This document shows, in pieces, positions 35,652 through 44,915 of a stretch of DNA of 64,000 nt. Under the pieces are notes generated by a model. That model did no database searches. It saw nothing but the letters and a program-made list of their open reading frames with translations, and was not told the DNA's origin. Within the stretch, counting starts at the first letter, position 1; every line of letters starts with the position of its first letter. The position numbers were made by a program, and so were the translations under genes. The DNA lies in NCBI GenBank assembly GCA_913030835.1, contig CAJWDP010000009.1:1-64000 (forward strand), read 5' to 3'. Source of the stretch: an uncultured Flavobacteriales bacterium (GTDB lineage: Bacteria > Bacteroidota > Bacteroidia > Flavobacteriales_D > Parvicellaceae).

Positions 35652-36461
35652 ATGGAAAAAATAACAGAGTCTACTTCGAATTATGATGACCTTGAGCTAA
35701 TGTCGACAGGTGAAATTCTTACCAGCATGAACAAGGAAGATCAAAAAGTTGCCGTTGCTGTGGAAAAAATTATACCTGAAATTGAGGCATTTGTCGACCA
35801 GCTAACACTAAAAATAAGGGAGGGTGGAAGATTATTTTACGTAGGTGCAGGAACAAGCGGAAGGCTGGGCATTGTCGATGCATCAGAATGCCCGCCAACA
35901 TTCGGTGTTCCTCACGGATTGGTTATTGGAATGATCGCAGGAGGAGACTCAGCCATAAGAAAAGCGGTAGAATTTGCTGAAGATGATACCAATCGTGGGT
36001 GGCAAGACCTAAACGAACATCAGATCGACAATAAGGACTGTGTAATTGGTATAGCTGCTAGCGGAACTACTCCATATGTGGTTGGAGCACTTGAAAAGTC
36101 TATGGCAAGCGGAATTTTAACTGCAGGAATAACATGTAATCCGGGCAGTCCTGTAGCTCTGAAATGCGACCATCCTCTAATACCTATTGTTGGACCCGAG
36201 TTTGTTACGGGCAGCACAAGACTGAAATCGGGTACAGCTCAGAAATTAATTCTCAACATGATCACAACCGCTTTGATGATCAAGCTCGGACGGGTAAAGG
36301 GAAATAAAATGGTGGACATGCAGCTGTCAAACAATAAATTAGTTGAACGAGGAACAAGGATGGTTATGAATGCTCTATCCATAAACCATAAAGAAGCACA
36401 GGAGCTTTTGATGAATCACGGATCAGTCAGAGGAGCTATACAATCACAACAAAATCAATAG
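35652..36461 (+). CDS. murQ: N-acetylmuramic acid 6-phosphate etherase
   Basis: The 269-residue SIS-domain protein starts with the MurQ motif (TESTSNYDDLELMSTGEILT). The sugar-phosphate loop is YVGAGTSGRLGIVDASECPP, and the second half has VIGIAASGTTPYVVGAL and GSTRLKSGTAQKLILN. It cleaves the lactyl ether of MurNAc-6P during peptidoglycan recycling. It is slightly shorter than E. coli MurQ (about 298) at the C terminus, as is common in Bacteroidota. Its last 7 bp overlap the convergent lipoprotein gene. No murK or anmK adjacent. Confidence 0.96.
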   Translation: MEKITESTSNYDDLELMSTGEILTSMNKEDQKVAVAVEKIIPEIEAFVDQLTLKIREGGRLFYVGAGTSGRLGIVDASECPPTFGVPHGLVIGMIAGGDSAIRKAVEFAEDDTNRGWQDLNEHQIDNKDCVIGIAASGTTPYVVGALEKSMASGILTAGITCNPGSPVALKCDHPLIPIVGPEFVTGSTRLKSGTAQKLILNMITTALMIKLGRVKGNKMVDMQLSNNKLVERGTRMVMNALSINHKEAQELLMNHGSVRGAIQSQQNQ

Positions 36462-38032
36462 CTAAAGATGGCTTCAAACATGGAATCCACAAAAGTTCCT
36501 AACGAGTTTTTAGCTTTCTCCTTCATAACAATTCTCAAGTTCATGCGATTCGGGTCACCTGAAAGTGTAATTTTTTCAGCCATCCACAATTTTCCAATTC
36601 CACTTTCCGTGAGACGATCATTGAGCAACATTAATACATCGTTTGAATATGAGCCGTAATTCGTGTTAAAATTACCATAAAGAGGACCCTTAACCTCTTC
36701 TTCAGTCACATCCAGTTCTCCATCAAAAAGCTGCTCTCCAAGTGCAACTTTTTTTGCCAATTCAAAATTTTCCGTCAGCATGATTTTTCCTGATTGTTCA
36801 ATGAGGTACCAGCCAGAAATCTCAACTACCCCCTCCTTGTTACTTAAACCAGGAACTCCTTCCAGCAAATCAGCAAGTCCCTTTCCATCGGAAACTCCTA
36901 ACCCTATGATCAATTCCGGATCAATATTGATACTTTCTATCAAACCATAGTAGCTGTCCTCCTGAAAAAAATCAATTTCCTCCGGAACTGTTGCAGACTT
37001 CAAATTGACAACTGAAATTCCAACCTCACCCGACAGCATTTCTTCAAAATCACCAATGCTAATACCACTCTCAATTATTGAATTCAGCAGATTCCCGTTT
37101 TCAAACTCGATATTCTTCATCAAATCAATTAAGTGATCCACTTTTAAATAAGCCACACCAACATTGATCGACTCGTCCGTCGTTACAAACTCAATCATCT
37201 CTTTCGAAACCGATTGGTCTGCAAATACATTGAACTGACTTTCTACCAACTTATCTGCATTCAGCTCCATAGTGAAATTGATTTCCCCATTGGTAAAATT
37301 CGCACGTCCGATGGCGTGCCCTCCGTGATAAGCAGTAATTAAATTTTCATTCACCGAAAGCTGCCCCATTTCCTTACTCATTTTAATTGATTTTTCAAGA
37401 TCTATAAAACAATTAAAATCATCTTCCGAACCTAGGTATTTGCGAACAGATTCATTTTCTTCGGCATCTATATACCTATTGTCTAAAACAGTGGTAGCCA
37501 GAGTAATCAATTCATTCTGTTTGTTTTCACGATCACTAAACAAAATTACCAGATGGCGGTCGTCCCAAGCGGCCACTGTCCCGCTAGCAGACAAGTAGGT
37601 ATCGTATTGCCCTTCCGATCCGTGCTTTCCAGAGGTGATGAAACCCAAAGTTGATTTCAATGTTGCATATACCTTGCTTCGATCGACCACCGGATAAAAA
37701 GTAAACGAATAATCAAAGTTAAATTGTTCGTCATGCTTTATCGCAAAGTATGAATTGTTGGAAAAGTCGACACCACCTAATGCTGTATCTGATATTTTTT
37801 GAACCAAACCATCTACAACCAAACCTGCCATTCCGAGATCCAATTGTTGAACTCCTGATTTGTCAATTACTTCTAAAATATCAACAGACCAAATTGCTGA
37901 CGTATTGTTATCAGCAAGAAGCATATTGTATTCCGGACTATTTAACAGCTGATCACCACTGTTTTGATTACAACCAACAAGAAAAATGGTTGCCAAGGCT
38001 ACTGTAGTGGCTATTGCTACTTGAAGTTTCAT
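36455..38032 (-). CDS. DUF4836-like lipoprotein
   Basis: The 525-residue protein has a lipoprotein signal (MKLQVAIATTVALATIFLVGC; lipobox LVGC with Cys21). The body resembles the DUF4836 family of Bacteroidota lipoproteins: an early SPEYNMLLADNNTSAIWSVD segment, AYLKVDHLIDLM, a middle FEEMLSGEVGISVVNL and a late GKLWMAEKITLSGDP-type end. It is probably a periplasmic-facing or surface lipoprotein of unknown function. The gene is monocistronic. Assignment to DUF4836 is from overall look rather than one decisive motif. Confidence 0.75.
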   Translation of the reverse strand: MKLQVAIATTVALATIFLVGCNQNSGDQLLNSPEYNMLLADNNTSAIWSVDILEVIDKSGVQQLDLGMAGLVVDGLVQKISDTALGGVDFSNNSYFAIKHDEQFNFDYSFTFYPVVDRSKVYATLKSTLGFITSGKHGSEGQYDTYLSASGTVAAWDDRHLVILFSDRENKQNELITLATTVLDNRYIDAEENESVRKYLGSEDDFNCFIDLEKSIKMSKEMGQLSVNENLITAYHGGHAIGRANFTNGEINFTMELNADKLVESQFNVFADQSVSKEMIEFVTTDESINVGVAYLKVDHLIDLMKNIEFENGNLLNSIIESGISIGDFEEMLSGEVGISVVNLKSATVPEEIDFFQEDSYYGLIESINIDPELIIGLGVSDGKGLADLLEGVPGLSNKEGVVEISGWYLIEQSGKIMLTENFELAKKVALGEQLFDGELDVTEEEVKGPLYGNFNTNYGSYSNDVLMLLNDRLTESGIGKLWMAEKITLSGDPNRMNLRIVMKEKAKNSLGTFVDSMFEAIFSY

Positions 38033-38141
38033 TTGTGCTCCTAAATTACACTAATAAACCGACCGATTGTACAAGCCCGACTAAATTTTAGATTTTTTAA
38101 TTAATCCTGACAATATTATCAAAATCGGGGTAAATTTATAT

Positions 38142-38726
38142 ATGCACAACATCGAACCATATTACGGATGGCGTGATCTTTATCTAAGTGAAGAAGATCC
38201 CCTTTCATCCTTTTATGGCAGCGAGCACAGCGAGTTTTTCTTTCAAGATAAAATTTACGACCATTACATTCATCCCCAATGGGACAACATGGGATCATCC
38301 ACCCTTTTTCTCAAAATTATTTTTGCCGATTACGACGATGGCTATGCATTTATTGAATTACTCGGCGAATGGAATGACATTTTATACAACGACATCATGT
38401 TCTTGAAGCGTGATATTGTGGACAGCTTAATCGAAAATGGAATCGACAAGTTCATTTTAATTGGTGAGAATGTATTGAACTTTCATGCGGGTGATGACTG
38501 CTATTACGAAGAGTGGGCAGAAGACATCCCAAACGGATGGATCGCGCTATTAAATTTTCGAGAGCACGTTCTAAACGAGATGCAACAAGCAAGCATTACA
38601 AATTACTTTGTTCAAGGTGGCGACCTCGATCAACTCGACTGGAGAACCTATCGCCCACTACCTCTATTCCAGATCATCGAGCAGCGTGTAACAAAGAAAT
38701 TAGAACCGATCAGGAGAATTTCATGA
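38142..38726 (+). CDS. Conserved hypothetical acidic protein
   Basis: The 194-residue cytoplasmic protein has no signal peptide. It is rich in Asp, Glu, Tyr and Trp: WRDLYLSEEDPLSSFYG, SEFFFQDKIYDHYIHPQWD, and the central IELLGEWNDILYNDIMFLKR then FILIGENVLNFH. The overall look recalls a family of uncharacterised proteins conserved as single copies in Flavobacteriia and Cytophagia. No catalytic motif was recognised. A weak -7 element (TAAATTTAT) precedes the ATG. Confidence 0.7.
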   Translation: MHNIEPYYGWRDLYLSEEDPLSSFYGSEHSEFFFQDKIYDHYIHPQWDNMGSSTLFLKIIFADYDDGYAFIELLGEWNDILYNDIMFLKRDIVDSLIENGIDKFILIGENVLNFHAGDDCYYEEWAEDIPNGWIALLNFREHVLNEMQQASITNYFVQGGDLDQLDWRTYRPLPLFQIIEQRVTKKLEPIRRIS

Positions 38727-38770
38727 CAATACCATACCTCAGTCAGCCATCACATTTCATTCAATCGCCG

Positions 38771-39214
38771 TTAATTTCTTTCATCCAACAACCTATTCAC
38801 AACCAATTTATCAATTGGAAAGGTGAACAGTTCAGAATTTAGATCTTCAATTTTAATCCAACGAAAACATTGTTGATTGTTCCCTACTCCTTCAAAAGGG
38901 ATTTCGACTGTGTTTATTTTTTCCGGTTCCTTCAGCTCAATTGAATAGTAGACACTAATTAACTGATCACTGGAATTAAACGCAGACCTTTGAAAGTGTT
39001 CCGTTGTATAGAAATGAGAAAAGTTGATGATCTCGGCATTGCACTCCTCTATAAACTCTCGTGCTAATGCATCAGAAATACCCTCTCCCCACTCGAGACC
39101 ACCACCAACAAATTTGGTCATACGAACCCCCTTCACTATTTCATCGGTAACCAAAAAAGACTTTTGATACTCACAAATTCCATAAACCCTTATGTTGAAC
39201 CTTTTGTTTGTCAT
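38771..39214 (-). CDS. Nudix hydrolase
   Basis: The 147-residue protein has a Nudix box: GGLEWGEGISDALAREFIEE, with the metal-binding REFIEEC glutamates. The usual Gly after EEx is Asn (ECNAE). The substrate (nucleotide diphosphate derivative) is unknown. Its ATG overlaps the stop of mnmD in an ATGA arrangement, so the two are translated together, though no functional link is evident. Confidence 0.88.
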   Translation of the reverse strand: MTNKRFNIRVYGICEYQKSFLVTDEIVKGVRMTKFVGGGLEWGEGISDALAREFIEECNAEIINFSHFYTTEHFQRSAFNSSDQLISVYYSIELKEPEKINTVEIPFEGVGNNQQCFRWIKIEDLNSELFTFPIDKLVVNRLLDERN

Positions 39215-39876
39215 ATCTTTTTACCTCTCAACATCTCTCGCTTGCCAGGTGGTCCCGGAAGCCTTTCTACTTGGAAACCAACATGTTCAAGATCTCTGCG
39301 CACCTGACCTTTCGCACAATACGTTACAAATATGCCGTTTAGATCCAAAGCTGCATACATTTTTTCGAATAGAATCGCATCCCACAGCTCTCCTTGCGCT
39401 CTTGGCCCAAATGCATCAAAATAGATGATATCGTACGTTTCTGACACGTTCAAATCCTGAATCAACATCCTGTCTTTGTACAATTCAAAGTTGGGTGTAA
39501 TTTGAACCAGCTTCTGCCACGGGCACTCGTGAATTTTCCGGAACACATTTTCTTTATCTTCTGTCTCTTCAGAGTAATTCAATTCAGCAAGTATTTCATT
39601 TTGAACAGGGAATGCTTCTATCCCGTGGTACTTGATATTTTTATCCGTCATACAGCTGAGCATTGCATTTAATCCTGTACCCAATCCCATTTCCAATACT
39701 CGAATTGGATCTGCCGTGCAAAAGTTCAATCCATTTTCAATAAATACATGGCGAGCTTCGAGAATCGCACCATGAACCGAATGATAATGCTCATCCAGCT
39801 CTGCTACAAAAACAGACTTTGAACCATCTTTCGTTGTGACAATTTCTCGCGAATATTTCTTCTGATCCTGCTTCAT
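39211..39876 (-). CDS. mnmD: tRNA 5-methylaminomethyl-2-thiouridine methyltransferase (MnmD)
   Basis: The 221-residue protein matches the methyltransferase half of E. coli MnmC. It has LDEHYHSVHGAILEARHVFI near the start, SAM motif I LEMGLGTGLNAML, the catalytic-loop YFDAFGPRAQGELW and the C-terminal LPGPPGKREMLRGKK. It makes mnm5s2U34 in the wobble position of Lys, Glu and Gln tRNAs. The FAD domain of MnmC is absent, as is usual in Bacteroidota. The Nudix gene is coupled downstream. Confidence 0.92.
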   Translation of the reverse strand: MKQDQKKYSREIVTTKDGSKSVFVAELDEHYHSVHGAILEARHVFIENGLNFCTADPIRVLEMGLGTGLNAMLSCMTDKNIKYHGIEAFPVQNEILAELNYSEETEDKENVFRKIHECPWQKLVQITPNFELYKDRMLIQDLNVSETYDIIYFDAFGPRAQGELWDAILFEKMYAALDLNGIFVTYCAKGQVRRDLEHVGFQVERLPGPPGKREMLRGKKI

Positions 39877-39941
39877 TAGACTAAATTCTAAATTACAGGA
39901 AATGAATTGAACTTCCGATAATTAATGACCAGTAAAGTTTA

Positions 39942-41609
39942 CTAGAAAGGTTTGGCTATAACCCGAAATCCTATATAAGGACTAGGCTGAACCATCTCTT
40001 CTCCAGTTTTTATCCCGACGGAATAGATCAAACTTCCCCAAGATCCGCCTTTCGCAATTTTCTTATCTACAACTATTTCAGCAACATTGCCACAAGCATT
40101 TTTGACCCCAAAAGCATTTGGATAGTACGAATCCACAGGTGCTGTAATCAATGCTCCATCCTGACCTCCGGCGGCCTGAATCTGTTCTTTTGTTAGTCCA
40201 CTCACTAGATATGAACTGTCTTTAAAATCCAATACCCACCTTTCCTGAACCGTATTAATATTACAAAGCCATGCACCTGTCGCATTCCTTGCGTATGCGC
40301 CGCCCCATGGAAATCTGTGTTGATTTATTCCCCCAGAAGCCATATGTTCCCATTCCCTTTCCGTAGGTAGATTAAATTTCAAGGCTGGATATTTTCTTCT
40401 TGGGAGCTCATTGTACTTATCAGTCAACCACTTACAAAAAAGTAGCGCTTGTTCGATGTCAATGTTAACCACCGGGTGTTTTTTATAATCACTGTGTGTG
40501 CTGTAGTCATTCTTTAAGCGACGGGCATATGCTATGGTTCCGATCCACATATCATCGTTCGGTTTATTTTCACTCGTAGTTTCACGAACAAACTCTGAAT
40601 ACCATTCATTGGAAATTTCAAATTTCCAAACTAGAAGTGAATCCTTAACTACATCCACCAGCATTTTTTCAATCCGTTTCGCCGTAATCCTTTTCGTCCG
40701 CTGTTCCTTGCAGTCTCTCCGATCAATGACCTCAACGAAATAGCGAAATCCAATTTCAGGAGATGGTTTAGAAAATCCATAATACGGATCGATTCCAGAA
40801 ATTTCAAGATATGGAGCCCTGCTCGCCCAACTTCCTCCCCTTGTTCTCCCCTCCTCTTGCACCATTTCTGCGACATTACCAGCCATATTGTACAACCCAA
40901 ATCCATTTGGCCAATAGGATTGCACCGGAGCAGTTATATCCGCACCATCATTTAAGCTTCCTGCAACACCCATGTAATCTCCTCCGCCGCGAGTGAAATT
41001 GGCCATAAACTGACCTTTGAATTTATCGGTTGTATTTCTCAATCCCAAACCCGGCCAGGGAAAAATTGCATTTTCGTCGCCACCTCTGGCGGCCTCCTGC
41101 CATTCTCTATCCGAAGGCAATCGTACGTCAATCGATACAATAGACTGATCGGTTGATTTCGCATACTGTACATTCAACTTGCTCTCTAACCAATTGCAAT
41201 ATGCTTCCACTTGTTTTTTGGTCAGATTCACCACCGGATAGTTTCGATATGCCGGATGTCTGAAATAGTGTTCTTGATATGGCTCGTTGAATCTACCCGG
41301 GGTATTCCATTGAGCTGTATCAGGAAGTAAGGTTAAATACCGTTCGTAACCGTAATTCTTATACTCATCGGCCAAAAACAAAAGATATTGACCATTGGTA
41401 ACTTCAGTTTCAGCTGCAAATAGATAATTACCCTTAACCGGCTTACAATTTGGAACAAGTAGTCGTTCAGCACCTATACAATCCAATAATTGTAGAAGTG
41501 TTACCGAAAATAAAATGATTCGTTTCAAAAGATTTTTAGTCGTATAACTAAGATAGAAAGCTTTGGTTACGTAGCATCCCAATTCTACTTGGAATAGGAT
41601 ATTGCCCAT
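39942..41609 (-). CDS. Twin FGE/SUMF1-fold protein, GldJ/GldK-like
   Basis: The protein contains two formylglycine-generating-enzyme-like domains. The first (about 60-290) has AAETEVTNGQYLLFLAD, DVRLPSDREWQEAARGG and GFGLYNMAGNVAEMV. The second (about 320-555) has KFEISNEWYSEFV, FNLPTEREWEHMASGG, AFGVKNACGNVAEIV and YIGFRV. The Cys pair needed for FGE catalysis is not evident, so it is probably structural, as in the gliding/T9SS lipoproteins GldJ and GldK, although no lipobox was seen. ATG at 41609 leaves 27 residues before the hydrophobic signal; a TTG at 41528 (MKRIILFSVTLLQLLDC) gives a more normal signal peptide. Confidence 0.8.
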   Translation of the reverse strand: MGNILFQVELGCYVTKAFYLSYTTKNLLKRIILFSVTLLQLLDCIGAERLLVPNCKPVKGNYLFAAETEVTNGQYLLFLADEYKNYGYERYLTLLPDTAQWNTPGRFNEPYQEHYFRHPAYRNYPVVNLTKKQVEAYCNWLESKLNVQYAKSTDQSIVSIDVRLPSDREWQEAARGGDENAIFPWPGLGLRNTTDKFKGQFMANFTRGGGDYMGVAGSLNDGADITAPVQSYWPNGFGLYNMAGNVAEMVQEEGRTRGGSWASRAPYLEISGIDPYYGFSKPSPEIGFRYFVEVIDRRDCKEQRTKRITAKRIEKMLVDVVKDSLLVWKFEISNEWYSEFVRETTSENKPNDDMWIGTIAYARRLKNDYSTHSDYKKHPVVNIDIEQALLFCKWLTDKYNELPRRKYPALKFNLPTEREWEHMASGGINQHRFPWGGAYARNATGAWLCNINTVQERWVLDFKDSSYLVSGLTKEQIQAAGGQDGALITAPVDSYYPNAFGVKNACGNVAEIVVDKKIAKGGSWGSLIYSVGIKTGEEMVQPSPYIGFRVIAKPF

Positions 41610-41633
41610 TTAAATTTCAGCGTGTACATTTGC
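41602..41633 (+). promoter_or_regulatory. Promoter of the sortilin-like propeller gene
   Basis: TTG at 41602-41604, 20 bp spacer, then TACATTTGC at 41625-41633, an exact TAnnTTTGC. It lies 15 bp before the ATG at 41649 and overlaps the 5' end of the divergent FGE-fold gene. Confidence 0.7.
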
Positions 41634-41648
41634 CGTAATCTAGTTGTT

Positions 41649-44600
41649 ATGAAATATATTTTATTGCTCTCATTATTCGTAATTCCTATTGCCCATCAAT
41701 CGCAGGAATGGGTTTCAAAAATGCAGGATCCGAATGTAAACTTCTACGAGGTACAAGAAGCCTTCAATTCGTATTGGCAAGGGCGCACGATTGATCGAGG
41801 AAGAGGTTACAAGCAATTCAAGCGATGGGAATATTTTATGGAACCTAGAGTATTTCCTTCAGGAAACAGACCATCTCCTTTCACTAATTATCAAGAGCGA
41901 TTGAAGTTCGACGCAAAGTATGCCACGTCACAAGCCAAATCAGGCAACTGGATACCACTTGGACCGAGTTCATGGACCAATCCAACAGGATGGAACCCCG
42001 GTAATGGACGGATAAATTGCGTTGCGGAAGACCCAACAGACCCGAATACCTTGTATGTAGGATCACCATCAGGAGGAATCTGGAAAACTACGGATTCCGG
42101 AAATAGCTGGTCTCCGCTGTCCGACGATTTTGTTTCCATGGGTATTTCTTCCATCGTGATCAGCCAGACCAATCCGAATTTGTTGTACGCCGCGACAGGG
42201 GATGCGGACGGCAGTGATACCTACAGTATTGGGGTAGTAAAGTCCGTTGATGGCGGTATCAACTGGAATACAACCGGGTTGAATTACCTGGTAACTGAAT
42301 CAAAGAAGATTCATAAGCTCCTGATCCACCCAGCCAACGATGATATCTTATGGGCAGCAACCAACAATGGATTTTATAAAACTGAAGATGGAGGAGATTC
42401 CTGGGTAAAGAAAAATAACTACGTTATTCGAGACATTGAGCTGAACCCACAAAATCCCAATACCATTTATGCAAGTGGAAAAGCCATATTTTATTCGCAC
42501 GACGGAGGCGATACGTTTACTTCTAGCACAGGATTACCTAGTACATCATTGGTTGGAAGGATTGCTATTGCGGTAACCGAGGCTGACTCAAATTATATCT
42601 ATGCCGTTGCTGCAAGTGAAAGCGATAATGGGTTACTCGGCATCTATCAATCCACCGATGGAGGAGCCTCATTTACTTTAAAGCACGACACGACCAATCT
42701 TTTGGGATACTCTGAAGATGGAACCAGTACTGGCGGTCAAGGTTGGTACGATCTGGCAATCGCTTGCAGCCCAACCAATAGAAACAGAATATTGGTGGGT
42801 GGCATCAACGTCTGGAGATCACTGGATGGAGGAAACACATTTTCTATCGTATCGCATTGGGTACATCCGTCTTCTGTGGGTTACACTCATGCCGATATTC
42901 ATTCTCTTGATTTTATTGGTTCAACTTTATATTGCGGAAGCGATGGCGGTATTTTTAGATCCTTCAACAGCGGCAGCTCGTGGACGGACCTTTCCGAAGG
43001 CCTTGAAGTGAGTCAATTTTACAAGATGGGTATTACCGAACAAAATTACGATCTGATAATCGGCGGATTGCAAGACAACGGGACGTTTATCCATAAAACC
43101 ACCGGTTGGGAACACATCAGAGGTGGCGATGGAATGGAAGCGATTATTGATCCTACGAACCAAGACGTCTGGTATACGTCGTATCAAAACGGATCTCTAA
43201 ACAAAACTACCGATGGAGGGGCATCATACTTCGGCATATCAGATAGTATTGATGACAGCGGCGGATGGGTAACTCCATATGTAATCAATCCAAGTAACAC
43301 GGATGTGCTGTACTCAGGATACTCATCTATCTGGAAAACCTACGATGGCGGTTTGGACTGGGAACGCATCTCTACTCCCGGATCGACGATACGTTATATT
43401 GACATTTCAAAGTCCAATCCTGATGTTGTTTACTATTCCAGCTACGACGAAATATGGAGAACCGATGATGCCGGAGTGACGTGGATCAATTGCACGTCCA
43501 ATCTTCCAGTAGGAGCATCCATATCCTCTTTTGCTATCAGCCCTACTGACCCGACCATTGTATATCTCACCTTATCCGGATATTCCATTGGAAGCAAAGT
43601 TTTTGTAACCGGTAATTCTGGCGCATCGTGGGAAAACCTTTCTGGCAACCTACCCAACGTACCGGTAAATTGTGTGGTATATGAAGAAGGAAGCTATGCC
43701 GGAATTTATGTAGGTACCGACAACGGTATTTACTACAAAGACAGTAACCTTGTAAATTGGCAGGCCTTTGATAATGGTTTGCCAAACGTTATTGTAAATG
43801 AGCTAAACATTCACAATACAACCGGGACCATAAGAGCGGCAACATATGGAAGAGGTATTTGGGAATCACCGGTTAGAGGACCTCTCGCTCCCCCCACTGC
43901 CGATTTTTCATCCAACTTTACAACCGTATGTCCAGGACAGGAAATTCACTTCTTGGATGAGTGCTACAATCATGGACCTTATTGGTCATGGAGCTTTCCC
44001 GGAGGAATACCATCAACAAGCACCGATCAAAATCCAGTCGTTACCTATCCGTCAGTCGGGACATATGATGTTCAATTGGTTGTCTCAAATGCCGCCGGTA
44101 GCGATTCGGTTATACGCACGAATCACATTTCGGTGGAATCGCCATCGGTGAATCTGTTAAATATTGAGGAGGACTTTGAATCCGGAATCAATCCACAATG
44201 GGTAATCAACAATTACGATGCTGCTCAAACCTGGGCTATTGTGCCTTATGGAGCATACGGCCTCAGTGATTCCTGTGTCGCTATCAACAACATTGATCAG
44301 ATAACTCTAAGTAACGATGAATTGTTTAGTGAAGCCTTCGATGCAAGCAGCGAAACAGAAGTATGGTTGCAATTTGATTACGCTTATGGCAGAAACAGCG
44401 GAATTAAAAAAGATTCACTGGCCATCTACACTACGTCAAATTGTGGAATAAGCAATACCCACATTTGGCAAGAAGGGGGATATAATTTATCTACTGCAAG
44501 TGGTCTGTTTACCGGACCTTTTTATCCTACATCATCTCACTGGACCACAGTTACACTTGACATTAGTCATGTTGCAGGCGATAGTAGCGTAAAAGTTCTC

Positions 44601-44912
44601 TTTTCGAACATAGGCAAGCAAGGCAATTGGTTGTACCTGGACAACATCAACATAACCAACTATCAACCTGCGACAACGATTCAGGATGTGAATATCCCTG
44701 AAGTTTCAGTTTTTCCGAACCCAAGCTCAGGTATTTTTACGATCTCAGGATTACCGAAAGGCATCTATTATGAGGTATATGACATTACAGGAAGATTGAT
44801 TATTGAGTCCAACAAAGAAGAGCTGAATCTAATCAACCACAATTCAGGAGTGTACCTTTTGAAAATAATAATAGAGGGGCAATCTCAAGTTATAAGGCTG
44901 AGCAAACAATAA
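41649..44912 (+). CDS. Secreted sortilin/VPS10-like beta-propeller protein with PKD and T9SS sorting domain
   Basis: From the ATG at 41649 the protein has 1087 residues with a signal peptide (MKYILLLSLFVIPIAHQSQ). Residues about 100-750 hold many BNR/Asp-box blades of the form (S/T)xDGGxxW: GGIWKTTDSGNSWSPL, FYKTEDGGDSWVK, IYQSTDGGASF, IWKTYDGGLDW. A PKD domain follows (WSWSFPGGIPSTSTDQNPVV), then a jelly-roll-like region (about 860-1000) and a type A T9SS sorting domain (VSVFPNPSSGIFTISG, YDITGRLI). It is probably a surface or released glycan- or protein-binding propeller. The GTG at 41622 is upstream of the signal peptide and was not used. Confidence 0.9.
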   Translation: MKYILLLSLFVIPIAHQSQEWVSKMQDPNVNFYEVQEAFNSYWQGRTIDRGRGYKQFKRWEYFMEPRVFPSGNRPSPFTNYQERLKFDAKYATSQAKSGNWIPLGPSSWTNPTGWNPGNGRINCVAEDPTDPNTLYVGSPSGGIWKTTDSGNSWSPLSDDFVSMGISSIVISQTNPNLLYAATGDADGSDTYSIGVVKSVDGGINWNTTGLNYLVTESKKIHKLLIHPANDDILWAATNNGFYKTEDGGDSWVKKNNYVIRDIELNPQNPNTIYASGKAIFYSHDGGDTFTSSTGLPSTSLVGRIAIAVTEADSNYIYAVAASESDNGLLGIYQSTDGGASFTLKHDTTNLLGYSEDGTSTGGQGWYDLAIACSPTNRNRILVGGINVWRSLDGGNTFSIVSHWVHPSSVGYTHADIHSLDFIGSTLYCGSDGGIFRSFNSGSSWTDLSEGLEVSQFYKMGITEQNYDLIIGGLQDNGTFIHKTTGWEHIRGGDGMEAIIDPTNQDVWYTSYQNGSLNKTTDGGASYFGISDSIDDSGGWVTPYVINPSNTDVLYSGYSSIWKTYDGGLDWERISTPGSTIRYIDISKSNPDVVYYSSYDEIWRTDDAGVTWINCTSNLPVGASISSFAISPTDPTIVYLTLSGYSIGSKVFVTGNSGASWENLSGNLPNVPVNCVVYEEGSYAGIYVGTDNGIYYKDSNLVNWQAFDNGLPNVIVNELNIHNTTGTIRAATYGRGIWESPVRGPLAPPTADFSSNFTTVCPGQEIHFLDECYNHGPYWSWSFPGGIPSTSTDQNPVVTYPSVGTYDVQLVVSNAAGSDSVIRTNHISVESPSVNLLNIEEDFESGINPQWVINNYDAAQTWAIVPYGAYGLSDSCVAINNIDQITLSNDELFSEAFDASSETEVWLQFDYAYGRNSGIKKDSLAIYTTSNCGISNTHIWQEGGYNLSTASGLFTGPFYPTSSHWTTVTLDISHVAGDSSVKVLFSNIGKQGNWLYLDNINITNYQPATTIQDVNIPEVSVFPNPSSGIFTISGLPKGIYYEVYDITGRLIIESNKEELNLINHNSGVYLLKIIIEGQSQVIRLSKQ

Positions 44913-44915
44913 AAA

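Noticed and set aside
39942-41609. Active formylglycine-generating enzyme
   Set aside because: The Cys pair required for catalysis is not evident in either domain, and no sulfatase gene is nearby.
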